A stretch of 32,831 nucleotides of DNA from Gammaproteobacteria bacterium (GTDB taxonomy: Bacteria; Pseudomonadota; Gammaproteobacteria; SZUA-140), in NCBI GenBank assembly GCA_003230085.1, contig QIGV01000198.1, positions 1 through 32,831 on the forward strand. Reading direction: 5' to 3'. The notes below the pieces were generated by a model, which saw only the letters and a list, made by a program, of their open reading frames with translations, made no database searches and had not been told where the DNA came from. The position numbers and the translations under genes are program-made. This document shows, piece by piece, positions 24,863 through 32,530 of this stretch; position 1 is the stretch's first letter, and every line of letters starts with the position of its first letter.

Positions 24863-25477
24863 ATGCTATCCAGACGGGAACAGGACACCTATCAGGTTGT
24901 CCGCGACTTCATTACTCACCACAGCCATGCGCCCCTGTTGAACGAAATTGCTGCGGGGCTGGGCATTCAGTCCAAGGGTACTGTCCACCGCTATGTCCGG
25001 GCCATTGCCAGGGCCGGTCTGATCGAGCTGATCCCCGGTCGTCACCGGGGCATGCGCCTGTGTCATCCCCCACCAGCAGAGAGCACCTCCCTGCCCCTGC
25101 TGGGACGCATCGCTGCCGGGCAGCCTATCGAGGCCATTCCCGACCAGGAGGAAATCGATCTCAGTGAATTTTTTATGGGACCCAATCGATTTGTGCTTAA
25201 AGTTCAAGGTGATTCTATGATCGATGCCGGGATTCTCGACGGCGATATGGTCATCATCAAGCAAGGTCAGCGTGCCGACAATGGGGATATCGTGGTGGCC
25301 TTGCTGGACAATGAGGAAGCCACCCTGAAATACCTGCAGCACAACCGCGACGATAGCATCACCCTGCGCCCGGCAAATACTGCCTTGCGCCCGATCACCT
25401 ATGCCGCATCACGGGTGCGCATCCAGGGCATTGTGGTCGGCCAGATGCGCTCTTATCAAAGCGTCTCTTCAAGGTGA
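24863..25477 (+). CDS. lexA: LexA-type SOS repressor (LexA2-like)
   Basis: A 204-residue repressor with autoprotease domain. The N-terminal winged helix (about 1-68) has a recognition helix reading QSKGTVHRYVRAIARAGLIEL; its SK-G--HR pattern resembles alphaproteobacterial LexA more than the E. coli helix. The C-terminal domain has the Ala-Gly cleavage site in GRIAAGQPIE, the catalytic Ser in GDSMIDAGI and the catalytic Lys in EEATLKYL, so RecA-stimulated self-cleavage is expected. I start at ATG 24863 with AGGAG 8 nt upstream; an ATG at 24839 lies before the ribosome site. The stop overlaps the polymerase start by 4 nt. It is probably a second LexA dedicated to this operon, but a sole LexA cannot be excluded. 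Confidence 0.9.
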   Translation: MLSRREQDTYQVVRDFITHHSHAPLLNEIAAGLGIQSKGTVHRYVRAIARAGLIELIPGRHRGMRLCHPPPAESTSLPLLGRIAAGQPIEAIPDQEEIDLSEFFMGPNRFVLKVQGDSMIDAGILDGDMVIIKQGQRADNGDIVVALLDNEEATLKYLQHNRDDSITLRPANTALRPITYAASRVRIQGIVVGQMRSYQSVSSR

Positions 25478-26715
25478 ACATGCAGGATCGTTGCCCCGTC
25501 ATCTGGCCGCGCGCCATCATTCATATGGATATGAATGCTTTCTTTGCGGCCATCGAGCAGCGTGACTTTCCCGAGCTGCGCGACAAGCCGGTCGCTGTCA
25601 CCAACGGAGAAGTAGGATCCTGCATCATCACCTCTTCTTATGAAGCGCGGGCGCAGGGCATCAGAACCGGCATGCGCCTTAGGGAGGGCCGCAGCCTCTG
25701 CCCTGATCTCATCCAGCGCCCTGCCCGCCCCGAGGTCTATGCCCGGGTCTCCATGGCCATCATGCATGCTCTGAAGGATGTTAGTCCTGATATTGAGGTC
25801 TTTTCTGTGGACGAGGCCTTTCTCGATGTGACTCATTGCCAGCGCCTCTATGGCACCCCTGCACGCATGGGACGGATGGTGGAGGAGAAAGTCCATGAGG
25901 CCTGTGAACTGCCCTGCTCCATCGGCATCAGTGGTGACAAGACCACCGCCAAGTTTGCCTCCAAGCTGGTCAGACCAAATGGCTTTACCATGATCCCGCC
26001 CTGGGAGGCGCGGCAACGCCTACGCGATATCCCCGTGACGGCACTGTGTGGCATTGCTGAAGGCATTGGCAGTTTCCTGGCCCAACACGGCGCCTTTGTT
26101 TGCGGCGATGTCGGCAAGCTCCCCATTAGTGTGCTGGCGCGGCGCTTCGGCAATCTCGGACGGCGTATCTGGCTGATGTGTCAGGGAGATGATCCGGACC
26201 GGATCCATGCTGACACGCCAGCACCCAAGAGCATCGGCCACGGCAAGATAGTCCCGCCGCGTACCCGGGATCGAGAGGTATTATTGACCTATCTACAACA
26301 TATGAGTGAAAAAGTCACCACACGACTGCGCCGCCATCATCTCGAGGCACAGTCCTACTTTATTGGTCTGCGCACCAGGGACGGCTGGCTTAGCGACAAA
26401 TTGCGCACCACCACGCCCATCAATCATGGTGCTCCCCTGTTCGACCTGTGCCGCTTTGTCATGGAAAACCGGTGGCATGATGAGCCGATCTATCAAGTGC
26501 AGATTACAGCGCTCGACCCACGCCCCCGCAAACAACAACTGGAATTATTTGCTGGCCCTGATGACAGCAGCGCCCAGCTTGATGAAGTCATGGATTACAT
26601 TAATCGCTGTTACGGCGAATTCACAGTTGCTCCCGCTCGCCTGCTCAAACGCTCCAGCATGCCCAATGTGATCGCGCCCGCCTGGAAACCGGAAGGACAC
26701 CGGCAAACGATTTAA
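25474..26715 (+). CDS. Y-family translesion DNA polymerase (DinB/UmuC type)
   Basis: A 413-residue error-prone polymerase that would copy past DNA lesions. The palm shows HMDMNAFFAAIEQRD (first catalytic Asp, with the steric-gate Phe of the FF pair) and FSVDEAFLDVTH (second Asp and Glu), all intact; the second Asp of the usual DMD triplet is Asn, at a non-catalytic place. Helix-hairpin-helix and little-finger regions follow (about 170-350), and the C-terminal tail is longer than in DinB. Start is GTG 25474, overlapping the lexA stop as GTGA; ATG 25480 is an alternative. LQLELFAGPDD-like text (QQLELFAGPDD, about residue 351) resembles a beta-clamp-binding QLxLF motif. Operon partner is the LexA-type repressor, so SOS control is direct. 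Confidence 0.9.
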   Translation: MNMQDRCPVIWPRAIIHMDMNAFFAAIEQRDFPELRDKPVAVTNGEVGSCIITSSYEARAQGIRTGMRLREGRSLCPDLIQRPARPEVYARVSMAIMHALKDVSPDIEVFSVDEAFLDVTHCQRLYGTPARMGRMVEEKVHEACELPCSIGISGDKTTAKFASKLVRPNGFTMIPPWEARQRLRDIPVTALCGIAEGIGSFLAQHGAFVCGDVGKLPISVLARRFGNLGRRIWLMCQGDDPDRIHADTPAPKSIGHGKIVPPRTRDREVLLTYLQHMSEKVTTRLRRHHLEAQSYFIGLRTRDGWLSDKLRTTTPINHGAPLFDLCRFVMENRWHDEPIYQVQITALDPRPRKQQLELFAGPDDSSAQLDEVMDYINRCYGEFTVAPARLLKRSSMPNVIAPAWKPEGHRQTI

Positions 26716-27501
26716 CCGCGCTATAGTTCTTCCTTACCTTTAAGGAATCTCATAGCAAAGCCGGGAGAATTACCTCATTGATTTACAGTTATTCGTAAGG
26801 GTTAAAATTGAATGTCAGTTCACACCTAATCAAGTAGCATTATACCCATGTGGGTCTAAATCCATTCAAAGCGTATCCCTTGAATCTTAAAGACAGAAAA
26901 AACTATATTGAACGCACTTTCAGAATAAAGTGGGTGGCCTGATGAGGGGCCGACCACCCGTTAAGGACAGTGACAAAAGGAGACAAATTGCCTGTGATCA
27001 ATACTGGTTTTGATTGAATAGATCCCTGACCACGGTGATGGTACCCACTGCCCCTTCGGTATGATTGTCGGCTGTCGTGGAAATTACTTGAAAAATCTCC
27101 TTTTTAGGCTATTTACAGATGATCTAAAGATATCATTCTTGCATGAAGCACCGCATTGCCGAGGCTTTTAGGGCGACAGCTTTAGCCACTGCGCGTTGAA
27201 ACTCGAAATCAGCCTAGATCTTGAGTTAGGGAGTGACCACTGGGACCAAGATTCCTAACCCGAGGCAATAATTTCTTTAGTGAGCAGAAAAATGCCTCGA
27301 ATAAGACATTTTTCTACCCTGCACTTCCATTATAGTAAACGAGCTTTCTATCAGATCACTTTAGAAAAAAGAAATTCATGCCGACGCTATCAGTGTGAAA
27401 TTCGATATCTCCACATAAATTTCCTCCAAATCCTTTCCTATCAGGTACGGGGTTATGTTGCATAATTTTGCATGTTAACTTAAAAATAAAGGCCATTAAT
27501 A
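26716..27501. other. 786-bp region without an intact gene
   Basis: No intact gene is seen. A hairpin (GGGTGG at 26932-26937 and CCACCC at 26954-26959, with inner CCT/AGG) lies 220 bp after the polymerase stop, without a clear U-run. A 37-codon open segment at 26998-27108 on minus looks like a protein fragment (listed separately). From 27110 to 27480 I see only short broken frames and AT-rich DNA; AAAGG at about 27489 serves the next gene. Confidence 0.5.
26998..27108 (-). pseudogene. Possible protein-coding remnant
   Basis: An open segment of about 36 codons on minus, ending in TGA at 26998 and bounded upstream by TAG, without a start codon. The translation includes VISTTADNHTEGAVGTITVV, which has real-protein character: it resembles either the FSTxxDNQT stretch of Hsp70 substrate domains or the HxxGxxGxIxV end of a cupredoxin with its copper ligands lost. 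Both matches are weak and by eye. Upstream frames are broken by several stops. A decayed gene is the best reading. Confidence 0.25.
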
Positions 27502-28530
27502 ATGGATCAAAACCCATATATTGAAAATGAAGAGCAAGCTAGTGAATATCTTCGCATGGCAATTTCACTCTTACCCAAGCATAAAATACCATTATCGCCA
27601 TTGAATTATCGGTTGGGGTATGACTTTGTAGCAGGTAAAAACGAAGCGCTGAGAACGGCACTTATTGAGGTAGTTTCGCAATCTACTAATGCACCTACGG
27701 AGAGCCTTTGGGGATGGTATAAACGGTTTTTCATACAAGATGATGAGGCATTGAATGAAGTCCGCCAGGGGCTAGTCAGTATAATCACTAATATGCGGGG
27801 AGACTTTGAACACTCAAGTGGAAATCTGTCCAGTTATACTGAAAAACTCAATCAATTCGCAGGCATCCTGCATACAAAAACATCACCTGAGGCAATGGCG
27901 GCTGAAGTCAATAAGGTGATCAAAGAGACCCGTACGACAGAACAATCCCAGCGTCAATTTGAAACGCAATTAACCCACATTGCAAATGAAATGGAATCCT
28001 TACGTAAGGAATTGGCGCAAGTTAAGGAAGAATCGTTAATTGACGCGCTAACAGGCATTTCCAATCGTAAGGCATTTGATACAACATTGGAACAGGCCAT
28101 CCATGCAGCTCGTGATATGAAATCTCCATTTTGTGTATTGCTTGCTGATATAGATTATTTCAAAAAAGTTAATGACGAATATGGCCATATTGTTGGAGAC
28201 AAAGTTCTTCGATTTGTGGCTTCAATATTCAAGCAGTGTATCAAGGGAAAAGATATGGCTGCGCGTTTTGGGGGCGAAGAATTTGCAGTAATTCTTCCTC
28301 AAACTGAATTATTCGGCGCATTGGTAGTAGCAGAACAGATCCGACAAACTATTGCATCTGGCACTTTGAAAGACATGAGAAGCGAGGAAGTGTATGGTCG
28401 AGTAACAATATCGATAGGCGCTGCCCAGTTTAATGCAGACGATCTCCCAAGCATTCTGCTGCATCGAGCTGATCAAGCGCTTTACCAAGCCAAAGAATCT
28501 GGGCGAAACCGGGTTAAGATGGCCGCATAA
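27502..28530 (+). CDS. Diguanylate cyclase (GGEEF) with helical N-terminal domain
   Basis: A 342-residue cytoplasmic enzyme making cyclic di-GMP from two GTP. The GGDEF domain (about 175-340) includes DALTGISNRKAFD, DIDYFKKVNDEYGHIVGDKVLR with its metal-binding Asp, and the active site FGGEEFAVIL. At the inhibitory I-site position, five residues before the motif, the sequence is KGKD instead of RxxD, so product inhibition may be weak. The N-terminal half has no membrane span; it contains an uncharacterised domain (LPLSPLNYRLGYDFVAG, LWGWYKRFF) and a coiled coil (about 130-175) likely for dimerisation. Monocistronic. It shares the window with a PilZ-bearing protein, a possible but unproven receptor. 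Confidence 0.9.
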   Translation: MDQNPYIENEEQASEYLRMAISLLPKHKIPLSPLNYRLGYDFVAGKNEALRTALIEVVSQSTNAPTESLWGWYKRFFIQDDEALNEVRQGLVSIITNMRGDFEHSSGNLSSYTEKLNQFAGILHTKTSPEAMAAEVNKVIKETRTTEQSQRQFETQLTHIANEMESLRKELAQVKEESLIDALTGISNRKAFDTTLEQAIHAARDMKSPFCVLLADIDYFKKVNDEYGHIVGDKVLRFVASIFKQCIKGKDMAARFGGEEFAVILPQTELFGALVVAEQIRQTIASGTLKDMRSEEVYGRVTISIGAAQFNADDLPSILLHRADQALYQAKESGRNRVKMAA

Positions 28531-28602
28531 ATTACAGTTGGTATAAGCCTGATTTAATAATCTATTGCGCTAGACACCGCTAGTGCCTCCCACCTATTAC
28601 CC

Positions 28603-28767
28603 ATGCCGATTCCAGCAATCTCAGCTGGAGTCTCTTTTCTGCATCGGCGGCGCCAACCAGCACCGGTTGTAATATTATTGCTGGGACTTGATGTCAGTAC
28701 AACAACGGCACATGCCAACGGTGATGCCGCGTCACCCACTTTCGATATTATCGTCACCTACAACTAG
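28603..28767 (+). CDS. Possible small secreted peptide or truncated gene
   Basis: A 54-residue frame whose translation looks like a signal peptide: basic n-region HRRRQ, hydrophobic PVVILLLGLDV, then A-H-A followed by NGDAASPTFDIIVTYN and a stop. No clear ribosome-binding site lies before the ATG. It might be the 5' remnant of a longer exported protein stopped at TAG 28765. A longer minus-strand frame over the same bases has no family resemblance. Low confidence. Confidence 0.25.
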   Translation: MPIPAISAGVSFLHRRRQPAPVVILLLGLDVSTTTAHANGDAASPTFDIIVTYN

Positions 28768-28800
28768 CGTGGTGTAACGAATAGCCCTGTTTCGCTAGCA

Positions 28801-28938
28801 CTATTCCAGCTCACGTTGCATTTCACCTTTTTCTTCCGCCTCACGCTTTTTCGTCGTACGCCAGTCACCATAGGCTACGAGCCCAAGCACGAGCACAAGA
28901 AACAAAATAATACCTATCTGGAGATATATAACACCCAT
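28801..28938 (-). CDS. Small single-span membrane protein
   Basis: A 45-residue protein of unknown function: MGVIYLQIGIILFLVLVLGL forms one membrane helix with a short periplasmic start, then a charged cytoplasmic tail of Lys, Arg and Glu (KKREAEEKGEMQREL). A ribosome site AGGA stands about 8 nt before the ATG, and the frame has a natural coding look, including an uninterrupted hydrophobic block. Layout resembles small subunits such as CcoQ-type or YnaJ-type peptides, but no specific family can be named. It lies upstream of no obvious partner; the next minus-strand gene starts 640 bp to the right. Confidence 0.5.
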   Translation of the reverse strand: MGVIYLQIGIILFLVLVLGLVAYGDWRTTKKREAEEKGEMQRELE

Positions 28939-29010
28939 AAAATCATCCTATAATTGAAGCACCTGCAGTAAGACTGCCGAGTTGGCGACACCCTGTTTCC
29001 GCCAATTTTA

Positions 29011-29580
29011 TTATAATCCTGACGCATCCCTTGCTTCTGTGTCAGCTGTACCCAGCTCCACCTTAGCCGGTTTCTCATTCATGCCGGCCTTCCTCAAATC
29101 TTGATCTACGTAGGTCAATTTTAATGTATGATTGTTGAAATAACCCATGCAGCCCGCATAAATTCTTCTCGCTCCCTTGCCATAATTTATTCGATTGAGC
29201 TTGGTAAATCGCAAACTGGAATCAATATTTTTGTCTCCATATTTTTCGGATAGTATTTTTTCGAGTTTACCGAGTTCCTTAACGCACTTTACTTTCTTTT
29301 TGAACAAACCAGTCGCCTGTATCTGATACACCTTTTTGGAATAAGGTGTCACAGAGACTGAGTATTCTGTTAAGGGCTGATAGGGATGTTCTGGAATGAA
29401 TTGATAGACTGTTTCATCACCATTGCTGTCTAATTCCTCCAGATCCATGGCGCCGGGAAGATCTTCTTTGCTAGCCTGTTCTCCCAGTATTATACCAAAC
29501 CCTCCCTCAATTTTCTCATCACCTGCAAACAACAATATTGGAAATGCAAGCAAAACGAAAAACAGCACTGCCGTTCTCAT
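29011..29580 (-). CDS. Exported protein of unknown function
   Basis: A 189-residue protein I do not recognise. It has a clear signal peptide (TAVLFFVLLAFPILLFAG, cleavage near residue 20) and a compact mature region with IEGGFGIILGE near its start. Two cysteines (VKCVKEL and YAGCMGY, about 42 residues apart) might form a disulfide in the periplasm. The tail (KVELGTADTEARDASGL) is polar and probably disordered. The phrase GFGIILG followed by a Y-S-V-x-V-x-P-Y-S-K-K-V-Y-Q-I pattern resembles small periplasmic domains found singly in proteobacteria. Ribosome site AGGAGAA is 6 nt before the ATG. VanZ-like gene 29670-30038 lies just upstream on the same strand, 89 bp away. Confidence 0.7.
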   Translation of the reverse strand: MRTAVLFFVLLAFPILLFAGDEKIEGGFGIILGEQASKEDLPGAMDLEELDSNGDETVYQFIPEHPYQPLTEYSVSVTPYSKKVYQIQATGLFKKKVKCVKELGKLEKILSEKYGDKNIDSSLRFTKLNRINYGKGARRIYAGCMGYFNNHTLKLTYVDQDLRKAGMNEKPAKVELGTADTEARDASGL

Positions 29581-29669
29581 CTGGGTTCTCCTATCAGAAA
29601 TTTAACGTCACTATGCTAAAGATGATAAGGGTAAGTCTAACATCCCTGATCAGCCATTAATATTGTTGA

Positions 29670-30038
29670 TTATCTCCAGCGTAGCTGAATAAAGGGTAAG
29701 CGCTTAAGAAGCGGATAACTAAAGGCGTACAAAATCAGACCCAGGACGTCTGCAAGCAAATCAAATAATGAAAAAAACCCGAGCTGTAGAAAATATTGCA
29801 TGATTTCGACCACCAATCCAAACAGGACCAAGGGCAATATTTTATGCCATCCAAAATCCTTTCTGGGAAATGAAAAGTCCGCCAGCAGGGCCAGCATGAA
29901 AAAAGCGAAAATGTGACTGGCCTTATCATTTATGCGCCCAATCATGGTATGGTCAATTGGCGCAAAGGCGAGATAGACCACCGCGATGAGCGATATGATA
30001 AACAGGCAACGAAATAGAAAAACTTGTCTATATGACAT
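29670..30038 (-). CDS. VanZ-like membrane protein
   Basis: A 122-residue integral membrane protein of the VanZ-like family, with four predicted spans at about 8-25, 40-56, 66-84 and 88-110. The family pattern is visible as DKASHIFAFFMLALLADFSFP in the second span and EIMQYFL in the third, with the conserved D-K-x-x-H and E-x-x-Q residues. VanZ proteins have been linked to glycopeptide resistance, but most chromosomal members, like this one, have no known substrate. AAGG stands 5 nt before the ATG. It precedes the exported-protein gene on the minus strand. A Rho-independent terminator lies only 80 bp upstream of its start. Confidence 0.85.
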   Translation of the reverse strand: MSYRQVFLFRCLFIISLIAVVYLAFAPIDHTMIGRINDKASHIFAFFMLALLADFSFPRKDFGWHKILPLVLFGLVVEIMQYFLQLGFFSLFDLLADVLGLILYAFSYPLLKRLPFIQLRWR

Positions 30039-30117
30039 GCCTTAACTCTTGGTTCTCATATGGGCGTCATGCATTTTCCGGGCGTTACGTCCTTAGCATT
30101 ATGGTTCCATAAAAAAA

Positions 30118-30138
30118 GGGGTGCAATAAATGCACCCC
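30118..30138 (-). terminator. Rho-independent terminator facing leftwards
   Basis: Arms GGGGTGCA and TGCACCCC around the loop ATAAA, followed on the minus strand by a run of seven T (30117-30111). It lies between the VanZ-like gene and the divergent glycerol operon, where no annotated minus-strand gene precedes it, so it terminates either an unseen short RNA or antisense transcription from the operon side. Confidence 0.75.
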
Positions 30139-30286
30139 AATCTTGAGGGAGGTGAAAGATCAAAAAGGGACTGAAGCCCAAATTAACATTTCATATATTA
30201 ACTAGCATAGACTATGCCATATTTAAATAATTATATAATTCAATGAATTATAATTTTACTGCCTGTGTAAGTGACAAAATAATGCC

Positions 30287-31744
30287 ATGAAAACCCCACT
30301 TCCAACAGATTCTGATGAATTATACCTGACAATCGACCAGGGGGGACATGCGATCCGAGCCATGATATTTGACGGCCAGTGCCAATGTCTGACCGAGGCA
30401 TATGAAGACATCGTCACTATTCGACCCCGTGCAGATCACGTGGAATATGATGCCAATGCCCTACTGGAAACCATCAAGCGCACAATAACAACTGCCATTG
30501 AGCAGCTGCCACCCGGGCTAAATAATCTGTGCGGTGCAGCGCTGGCGACACAACGCTCGAATATCGTATGCTGGGATAACATAAGCGGTGAACCGCTTTC
30601 CCCCATCATCAGCTGGCAAGACCGGCGTGGCGCCACCTGGCTGGAACAATTTTCTGAACATGCAGACAACATACACCGCGTAACCGGATTATTTCTCTCA
30701 GCACACTATGGCGCTTCTAAATTACGCTGGTGTCTGGATAATCTACCTGGAGTCCGCCATGCCCTTAAGAGTAACAGTCTTTCCATGGGCCCGATGGCCA
30801 GCTTTCTGATCTATCACCTGGTAAAAGAGCGACCACTGCTGGCTGATCCGGTCAATGCCTCACGTACCCTGCTCTGGGAGTTTGAACACCATGATTGGTC
30901 GCCCCACCTCCTCCGCCTGTTTGGTCTCCCCGCGACGACATTGCCGCAGTGTGTACCCACCCGGTACCAATACGGCACACTTGATTTAAGTGACTACAAG
31001 ATTCCACTGACAATTGTGACTGGCGATCAGGCTGCAGCGCTTTTTGCACATGGTGAACCGGACCAGAAAAATATTTACATCACCATCGGGACCGGCGCAT
31101 TTATTCAGCGTATCATTGGCCCAGAACCGCAGTTTTCCCCGTCTTTACTCAACAGTGTCCTGATACAGGAGAGCACTAATATAAGCTATACCCTGGAAGG
31201 CACTGTCAATGGCGCAGCTAGTGCGTTGTCGTGGCTTGAAGATGTATATAAGCTACGTGTAGATTTTGAGGTCCTGCCGGAATGGTTAAGCCGGGAGAGC
31301 GGGCAACTGCTGTTTATCAATGGGGTTGCCGGACTGGGTACGCCTTATGTTTTGCCTGATTTTGAATCAAACTTTGTAGGTGAAGGTAAGACTTGGCAAA
31401 AAGTCTGCGCGGTTATTGAAAGCATCGTCTTTTTAATTCAGCTGAATCTGGAAGAAATGCAAGTTCTACCCCAATCGCCGGAGAGAATCGTCATTGGCGG
31501 TGGATTGGCCAGGCTGGATGGCCTGTGCCAGCGAATAGCGGATCTCAGTGGATGGCCAGTTCTTCGTGTGGAGGAACATGAGACCACCTCCTATGGCCTG
31601 GCGTATCTACTGACAGGTTGCCTGGCAACGGGGAATCAACCCAGTGATAACACTCATTTTGCACCACACACAGCACCAACTCTGAATAGTAATTACCAGC
31701 GCTGGAAAAAAATAATGGCCACACGCGTCGCTAGTCTGTCATGA
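30287..31744 (+). CDS. FGGY-family kinase, glycerol-kinase-like
   Basis: A 485-residue cytoplasmic carbohydrate kinase of the FGGY family, closest by eye to glycerol kinase. Shared features include SWQDRR, DPVNASRTLLWEFEHHDW, VTGDQAAALFAHG with the catalytic Asp, IGTGAFI, and the ADP-side VIGGGLARLDGLCQ and TSYGLAYL. Two departures stand out: the phosphate loop DQGTTSSR reads DQGGHAIR, and the substrate pair R-E (NQRE) reads QRS, losing a Glu that in GlpK contacts glycerol. The substrate may therefore not be glycerol. The ATG has a weak ribosome site. Stop overlaps the next start by 4 nt, and GDPD and GlpD genes follow, so glycerol-phosphate metabolism is the theme. Confidence 0.85.
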   Translation: MKTPLPTDSDELYLTIDQGGHAIRAMIFDGQCQCLTEAYEDIVTIRPRADHVEYDANALLETIKRTITTAIEQLPPGLNNLCGAALATQRSNIVCWDNISGEPLSPIISWQDRRGATWLEQFSEHADNIHRVTGLFLSAHYGASKLRWCLDNLPGVRHALKSNSLSMGPMASFLIYHLVKERPLLADPVNASRTLLWEFEHHDWSPHLLRLFGLPATTLPQCVPTRYQYGTLDLSDYKIPLTIVTGDQAAALFAHGEPDQKNIYITIGTGAFIQRIIGPEPQFSPSLLNSVLIQESTNISYTLEGTVNGAASALSWLEDVYKLRVDFEVLPEWLSRESGQLLFINGVAGLGTPYVLPDFESNFVGEGKTWQKVCAVIESIVFLIQLNLEEMQVLPQSPERIVIGGGLARLDGLCQRIADLSGWPVLRVEEHETTSYGLAYLLTGCLATGNQPSDNTHFAPHTAPTLNSNYQRWKKIMATRVASLS

Positions 31745-32502
31745 AGAATGTACCTGACGACAGGATATCCAGACCTATCCTGGTCGGCCACCGGGGATAT
31801 GCGGCGCACTATCCTGAAAACACATTGGTAGGAATAGAAGCCGCTTTGAACGCAGGCGCACAGTTTATTGAGGTTGATATCCAGGTCAGTGCAGATGGTG
31901 TGCCGGTATTGTTCCATGACGCCACCCTGACACGCACAACAGGTGCGCCAGGCACCATCATGAGCCATACACTGGCGCAGATCGGGCGTCTCAGCGCCGG
32001 CGAGAACGAGCGTCTCGGCAAACGATTTAACGATACTCGAATTCCGACGCTCAGCGCGCTGATTGAAATGCTGCTCAGCTGGCCCGGCGTTTCGGTATTT
32101 CTGGAATTGAAAGAGGAAAGTCTGTCGTATCACGGCATTGCAGCCGTCGTGAGCAGTGTCATCCAGTTAAGTCTCCCGCTTGCCGAACGCCGTATCCTGA
32201 TCTCCTACAACACCACTGCCATTAAGGAAGTCCATCAGCAGGGACAAATAAAGACCGGCTGGATCCTGAAAAAATACAATGACAAATCACTCCACTCTGC
32301 TCGCACACTGGGCCCCGACTACCTGATCTGTAATTACACTAAACTGCCTGATACAGCAGAGCCACTCTGGCCGGGCCATTGGTCGTGGGTCCTCTACGAG
32401 ATCACCGATCCTGAATTAGCGCTACATTTATACAAGCGCGGAGGACATCTGATCGAAACCATGAGCATCGGCGAAATGCATCGCCATCACCTATTCAAGT
32501 AA
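31741..32502 (+). CDS. Glycerophosphodiester phosphodiesterase (UgpQ/GlpQ type)
   Basis: A 253-residue enzyme that cleaves glycerophosphodiesters to glycerol-3-phosphate and an alcohol. It has the GDPD signature: GHRGYAAHYPENTL (catalytic His, then the E-N-T motif), IEVDIQVSADG (metal-binding Glu and Asp) and LFHDATLTRTTG (second His). No signal peptide is seen, so it is cytoplasmic like UgpQ. ATGA overlap with the upstream kinase couples translation; the downstream G3P dehydrogenase starts 28 bp later. Together they form a path from phospholipid-derived diesters to dihydroxyacetone phosphate. TIM-barrel length matches the family. Confidence 0.93.
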   Translation: MKNVPDDRISRPILVGHRGYAAHYPENTLVGIEAALNAGAQFIEVDIQVSADGVPVLFHDATLTRTTGAPGTIMSHTLAQIGRLSAGENERLGKRFNDTRIPTLSALIEMLLSWPGVSVFLELKEESLSYHGIAAVVSSVIQLSLPLAERRILISYNTTAIKEVHQQGQIKTGWILKKYNDKSLHSARTLGPDYLICNYTKLPDTAEPLWPGHWSWVLYEITDPELALHLYKRGGHLIETMSIGEMHRHHLFK

Positions 32503-32530
32503 ATTGAATGACCCGTTTCCCTGAGGAACT

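Noticed and set aside
26932-26959. Terminator or riboswitch after the polymerase gene
   Set aside because: Stem is short and no U-run follows on either strand; no known riboswitch pattern is seen.
28554-28757. 67-residue minus-strand frame after the diguanylate cyclase
   Set aside because: No ribosome site; the plus strand over the same bases gives a better signal-peptide-like translation.
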